Positions 62,083 through 64,000 of a stretch of DNA of 64,000 nucleotides are shown here, piece after piece. Within the stretch, counting starts at the first letter, position 1. The number at the start of each line of letters is the position of its first letter. The stretch covers positions 1 through 64,000 of the forward strand of contig JALNWE010000009.1 in the NCBI GenBank assembly GCA_023231065.1. The letters run 5' to 3'. The stretch comes from Bacteroidales bacterium. GTDB taxonomy: Bacteria > Bacteroidota > Bacteroidia > Bacteroidales > FEN-979. Made by a program: the position numbers and the translations under genes. The notes below the pieces were generated by a model, which had not been told where the DNA came from, searched no databases, and worked only from the letters and a program-made list of their open reading frames with translations.

Positions 62083-62181
62083 CATTATACAACCCTTATA
62101 CAGCCCTTATATAGTCCTTATACAATCATTGAACAACCCTTATACAACCATTGAACAACCATTGAACAACCATTATACAAA
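62083..62181. repeat. 11-bp tandem repeat array, nine units
   Basis: Nine contiguous units of exactly 11 bp, each of the form C(A/C)TT(A/G)(T/A)(T/C/A)AxC: CATTATACAAC, CCTTATACAGC, CCTTATATAGT, CCTTATACAAT, CATTGAACAAC, CCTTATACAAC, CATTGAACAAC twice, CATTATACAAA. Two main variants (CCTTATACAAC and CATTGAACAAC) alternate. No gene covers it convincingly. The period equals one helical turn, so every unit faces the same side of the DNA. Confidence 0.85.
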
Positions 62182-62613
62182 TTGCAAATGCGCGCAGAAA
62201 GCGTCAGAATGCACTTGATTCAAAACGCGCTGGAAGCTCGGATTTTAGTAACTTGATCTTACTTATGAAAATATAAAAGCTGAATTGAACAAACCAATCA
62301 AATCATTACAGGATATAGCATTTTGTACAATTTTGAAAAACAGGATTTTTCATGGTGGAATATTCAGTAATGTCTCGGGGTTAAACTCCTGTACATCGTT
62401 TGCCTCCATTTGTTTATGTTTGTCCAAAATTGGATTTTTTTCAATTAACTGATAATCAAACAGGGAGTGTTTTTAAACCCGATCAGTATTTTATCTATCT
62501 GTAAAAAATTTTATTTTCCAAGGTCAAAATAAAAATTCAACATTTTTTACATGGGGATTAAATATCTATAAGTCATTATTATATTTATCTTAGCACTTTA
62601 CAACAACCAAACC

Positions 62614-63330
62614 ATGATGAAAAACACAATATTCACATTTTGTTTTTTAACAGCATTAATATGTTCAGGTCAAGATGCTATTATTCTAAAGAGTGGATTT
62701 AAATATCGAGTTAAAATTGTCAAGGTTTACAATGATGACTCAATTCATTTCTATTATTTATCGGATCATGGGAAGGAAATTAAGAATATTGACATTAAAT
62801 ATGTAGATGATTATTACTATGGAGATGTACAATTCCCGTATGATACTGCGACCGGTATAATCACATATACAGAGGTTGTTCAGGTTCCTGGCAAAACAAA
62901 AGATGAAATATATTTTGCCTCAAAAACTTTTATTGCAACCACCTTTAGGTCAGCAAAAGACGTTATACAACTGGATGATAAAGAAAATGGGGAATTAATT
63001 GTTAAGGGGAATTTTAAGGAATGCGTAGGAATGTCAATGAGATCGTGGGGAAATTGTGATCAAATTGTGTCATTCACGCTTAACATTCAGACTAAAGATG
63101 GGCGATTTAAATATAAAATAGATAATTTTCAACATGAATCCTATGCGAGAGACCTTGGTAACGGCGGAGATTTAGAAAATGAAAAACCTGCCTGTGGATT
63201 TATTTTGTTTTCAGCCGGGAAATGGAAAGACATTAAAAATCAAACCTGTGACAAGGTGACTCAATTAATTTCAGAATTAAAAGAAAGTATAACAACACTG
63301 AAAACGCCCAAAGAAGATAACAGTTGGTGA
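62614..63330 (+). CDS. Secreted DUF4468-like protein
   Basis: 238 residues (a second ATG follows at 62617). Signal peptide ending ICSGQ. The first part (about 25-80) has IILKSGFKYRVKIVKVYND and is beta-rich. The middle has DEIYFASKTFIATTFRSAKDVIQLDDKENGELIVKGNF, the DUF4468 (TBP-like fold) pattern, then SFTLNIQTKDGRFKYKIDNFQHE. The C-terminus is a helix (VTQLISELKESITTL). This family is common in Bacteroidota and of unknown function. The gene is AT-rich. A Bacteroidota -7 element before it is not clear. Confidence 0.75.
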   Translation: MMKNTIFTFCFLTALICSGQDAIILKSGFKYRVKIVKVYNDDSIHFYYLSDHGKEIKNIDIKYVDDYYYGDVQFPYDTATGIITYTEVVQVPGKTKDEIYFASKTFIATTFRSAKDVIQLDDKENGELIVKGNFKECVGMSMRSWGNCDQIVSFTLNIQTKDGRFKYKIDNFQHESYARDLGNGGDLENEKPACGFILFSAGKWKDIKNQTCDKVTQLISELKESITTLKTPKEDNSW

Positions 63331-63460
63331 CCTCATCGTTTTATTGTTTACCGACTCTATAAAATGCGCGCGCGAGGGATCTGAATTTTCCACCTCCACT
63401 GACCCCGGAACACGTCAAAACGACTTTTACCGTCCCCCTTACCGTCCCCGGCCAAAACAA

Positions 63461-63493
63461 AAACAGCTGCATATTATTCATTCACAGCTGTTT
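63461..63493. terminator. Hairpin after the DUF4468 gene and after tRNA-Arg
   Basis: AAACAGCTG (63461-63469) pairs fully with CAGCTGTTT (63485-63493) around a 15-nt loop, with AT-rich flanks on both sides. It can end transcription from either direction (DUF4468 gene on plus, tRNA on minus). Just before it, ACCGTCCCC occurs twice. Confidence 0.5.
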
Positions 63494-63508
63494 AATGTTT
63501 ATTAAGTG

Positions 63509-63580
63509 TAGCCCCACCAGGAATCGAACCTGGATTTAAAGTTTAGGAAACTTCCGTTCTATCCATTGAACTACAGGGCC
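63509..63580 (-). tRNA. tRNA-Arg (anticodon CCT)
   Basis: The 72-nt minus-strand sequence folds as a cloverleaf: acceptor GGCCCTG/TGGGGCT (with wobble pairs), D arm GTTC..GAAC, anticodon arm GAAGT-TTCCTAA-ACTTT (CCT reads AGG), T arm CCAGG-TTCGATT-CCTGG and A73. CCA is not encoded. It reads the rare Arg codon AGG. Confidence 0.95.
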
Positions 63581-63583
63581 TTT

Positions 63584-63647
63584 ACTATTGACTATTGACT
63601 ATTGAAAGCTGTTCGTTATCTGCCATCCTTCATCCTTCATCCTTCAT
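63584..63647. repeat. Two short tandem repeats downstream of metG
   Basis: CTATTGA three times (63584-63604) and CATCCTT three to four times (63624-63647). Both are simple slippage-type repeats between metG and the tRNA. Confidence 0.7.
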
Positions 63648-63668
63648 CAGGGCACAAAATTAGTGAAA

Positions 63669-64000
63669 TTATTTTATGTCTGCACCATTCACCGAACCTT
63701 CATCCGGGGTTACAAAATTCAGGGTCCCGTCAGGATTTTCGGCCATTAGTATCATCCCTTGCGAATCAATACCCTTGAGTTTACGGGGTGCAAGGTTTAC
63801 CAGGATACACACCCGCTTCCCGATGATCTCCGTGGGTTTGAAATATCCGGCAATGCCCGAAACAACCGTCCGCTGATCTATCCCGGTATCAATCCTGAGT
63901 TTTAACAATTTGTCCGTTTTGGGAACCTTTTCGGCTTCCAGAATGGTCCCGACCCGTATATCCATTTTCGAAAAATCATCATACTGAACGGTCTCTTTTC
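63669..64000 (-). CDS. metG: Methionyl-tRNA synthetase, C-terminal tRNA-binding domain (partial)
   Basis: The frame continues past the window edge; 110 residues are visible. YDDFSKMDIRVGTILEAEKVPKTDKLLKLRIDTG is the start of the OB-fold tRNA-binding domain that ends long MetG proteins. TVVSGIAGYFKPTEIIGKRVCILVNLAPRKLKGIDSQGMILMAEN follows. The in-frame residues before MDIRVG are also of MetG type, so the domain is not a separate protein. The catalytic part lies outside the window. Confidence 0.93.
   Translation of the reverse strand, partial: KETVQYDDFSKMDIRVGTILEAEKVPKTDKLLKLRIDTGIDQRTVVSGIAGYFKPTEIIGKRVCILVNLAPRKLKGIDSQGMILMAENPDGTLNFVTPDEGSVNGADIK

Larger units (their letters stand above)
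61772..62613. other. Large intergenic region with repeats
   Basis: The 842-bp stretch between the methyltransferase gene and the DUF4468 gene holds a copy of the dispersed palindrome (61989-62023) and an 11-bp tandem array (62083-62181). Short open frames here overlap the array or have no coding character. The rest (62182-62613) is AT-rich with nothing recognisable. Confidence 0.6.

Noticed and set aside
62083..62181. CRISPR array
   Set aside because: Units are 11 bp with no spacers between them and no cas genes nearby.
62030..62218. Small protein-coding gene over the tandem array
   Set aside because: The reading frame is mostly array sequence; 11-bp units give a three-unit period in protein and no family resemblance or promoter.

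Overview
The window is a Bacteroidota chromosome segment, most likely from an uncultured Bacteroidales-type marine or anaerobic lineage. The evidence is a type IX secretion sorting domain, two TonB-dependent receptors (one paired with a DUF4249 lipoprotein), DUF6515, DUF4468, DUF4956 and FISUMP-domain proteins, many LytTR/LytS two-component pairs, and promoters of the Bacteroidota form (TTTG, about 20 nt, TAnnTTTG). There is no prophage, insertion sequence or CRISPR array. Short palindromic intergenic elements recur.

Layout. Positions 1-4.8 kb hold small and secreted proteins (MliC-like end, PepSY-type membrane protein, DUF6515 protein, T9SS protein, START protein) and two copies of a small unknown gene. 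At 4.9-6.6 kb is a low-affinity phosphate transporter (PiT) with its PhoU-like DUF47 partner, followed by a large Oar-like TonB receptor (6.7-10.0 kb). From 10.1 to 14.6 kb are two GT4 glycosyltransferases, a PlcP/LpxH-like metallophosphoesterase, a collapsed GH13 alpha-glucosidase and a CBM48-like protein. From 14.7 to 25 kb come a divergent CHAD-like protein, a TPR-PAS histidine kinase and a complete phosphate starvation operon (porin O/P, pstS, pstC, pstA, pstB, phoU). Two hybrid histidine kinases, a sugar MFS transporter with a nucleotidyltransferase, and rpoN follow to 36 kb. At 36-42.6 kb a LytS/LytTR pair precedes a TolC-MacA-MacB efflux system. At 42.6-51.2 kb, on the minus strand, a second LytS/LytTR pair precedes a TonB receptor, DUF4249, lipoprotein, YD-repeat protein, VTC polyphosphate polymerase, DUF4956 and DUF2490 run. 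At 51.5-58.8 kb is a six-gene complex-I-like operon (HyfB, C, E, F, G, I types). The right end has TPR and FISUMP proteins, an AT-rich methyltransferase, an 11-bp tandem array, a DUF4468 protein, tRNA-Arg(CCT) and the end of metG.

Two themes stand out. First, phosphate. Arrays of 11-bp direct repeats (TTAACA-like) end exactly 20 nt before a TAnnTTTG element upstream of both the porin-pst operon and the PlcP-like gene. A weaker array precedes the first glycosyltransferase. Together with PlcP-like lipase and lipid-type glycosyltransferases this suggests a Pho regulon that swaps phospholipid for glycolipid, next to polyphosphate functions (VTC, CHAD). Second, the hydrogenase-4-like operon is of the energy-converting-hydrogenase-related type: the large subunit lacks all four NiFe cysteines. 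Unusually, the small subunit also lacks all four ligands of the proximal FeS cluster while keeping an intact ferredoxin cluster motif. That complex is the best candidate for something undescribed.
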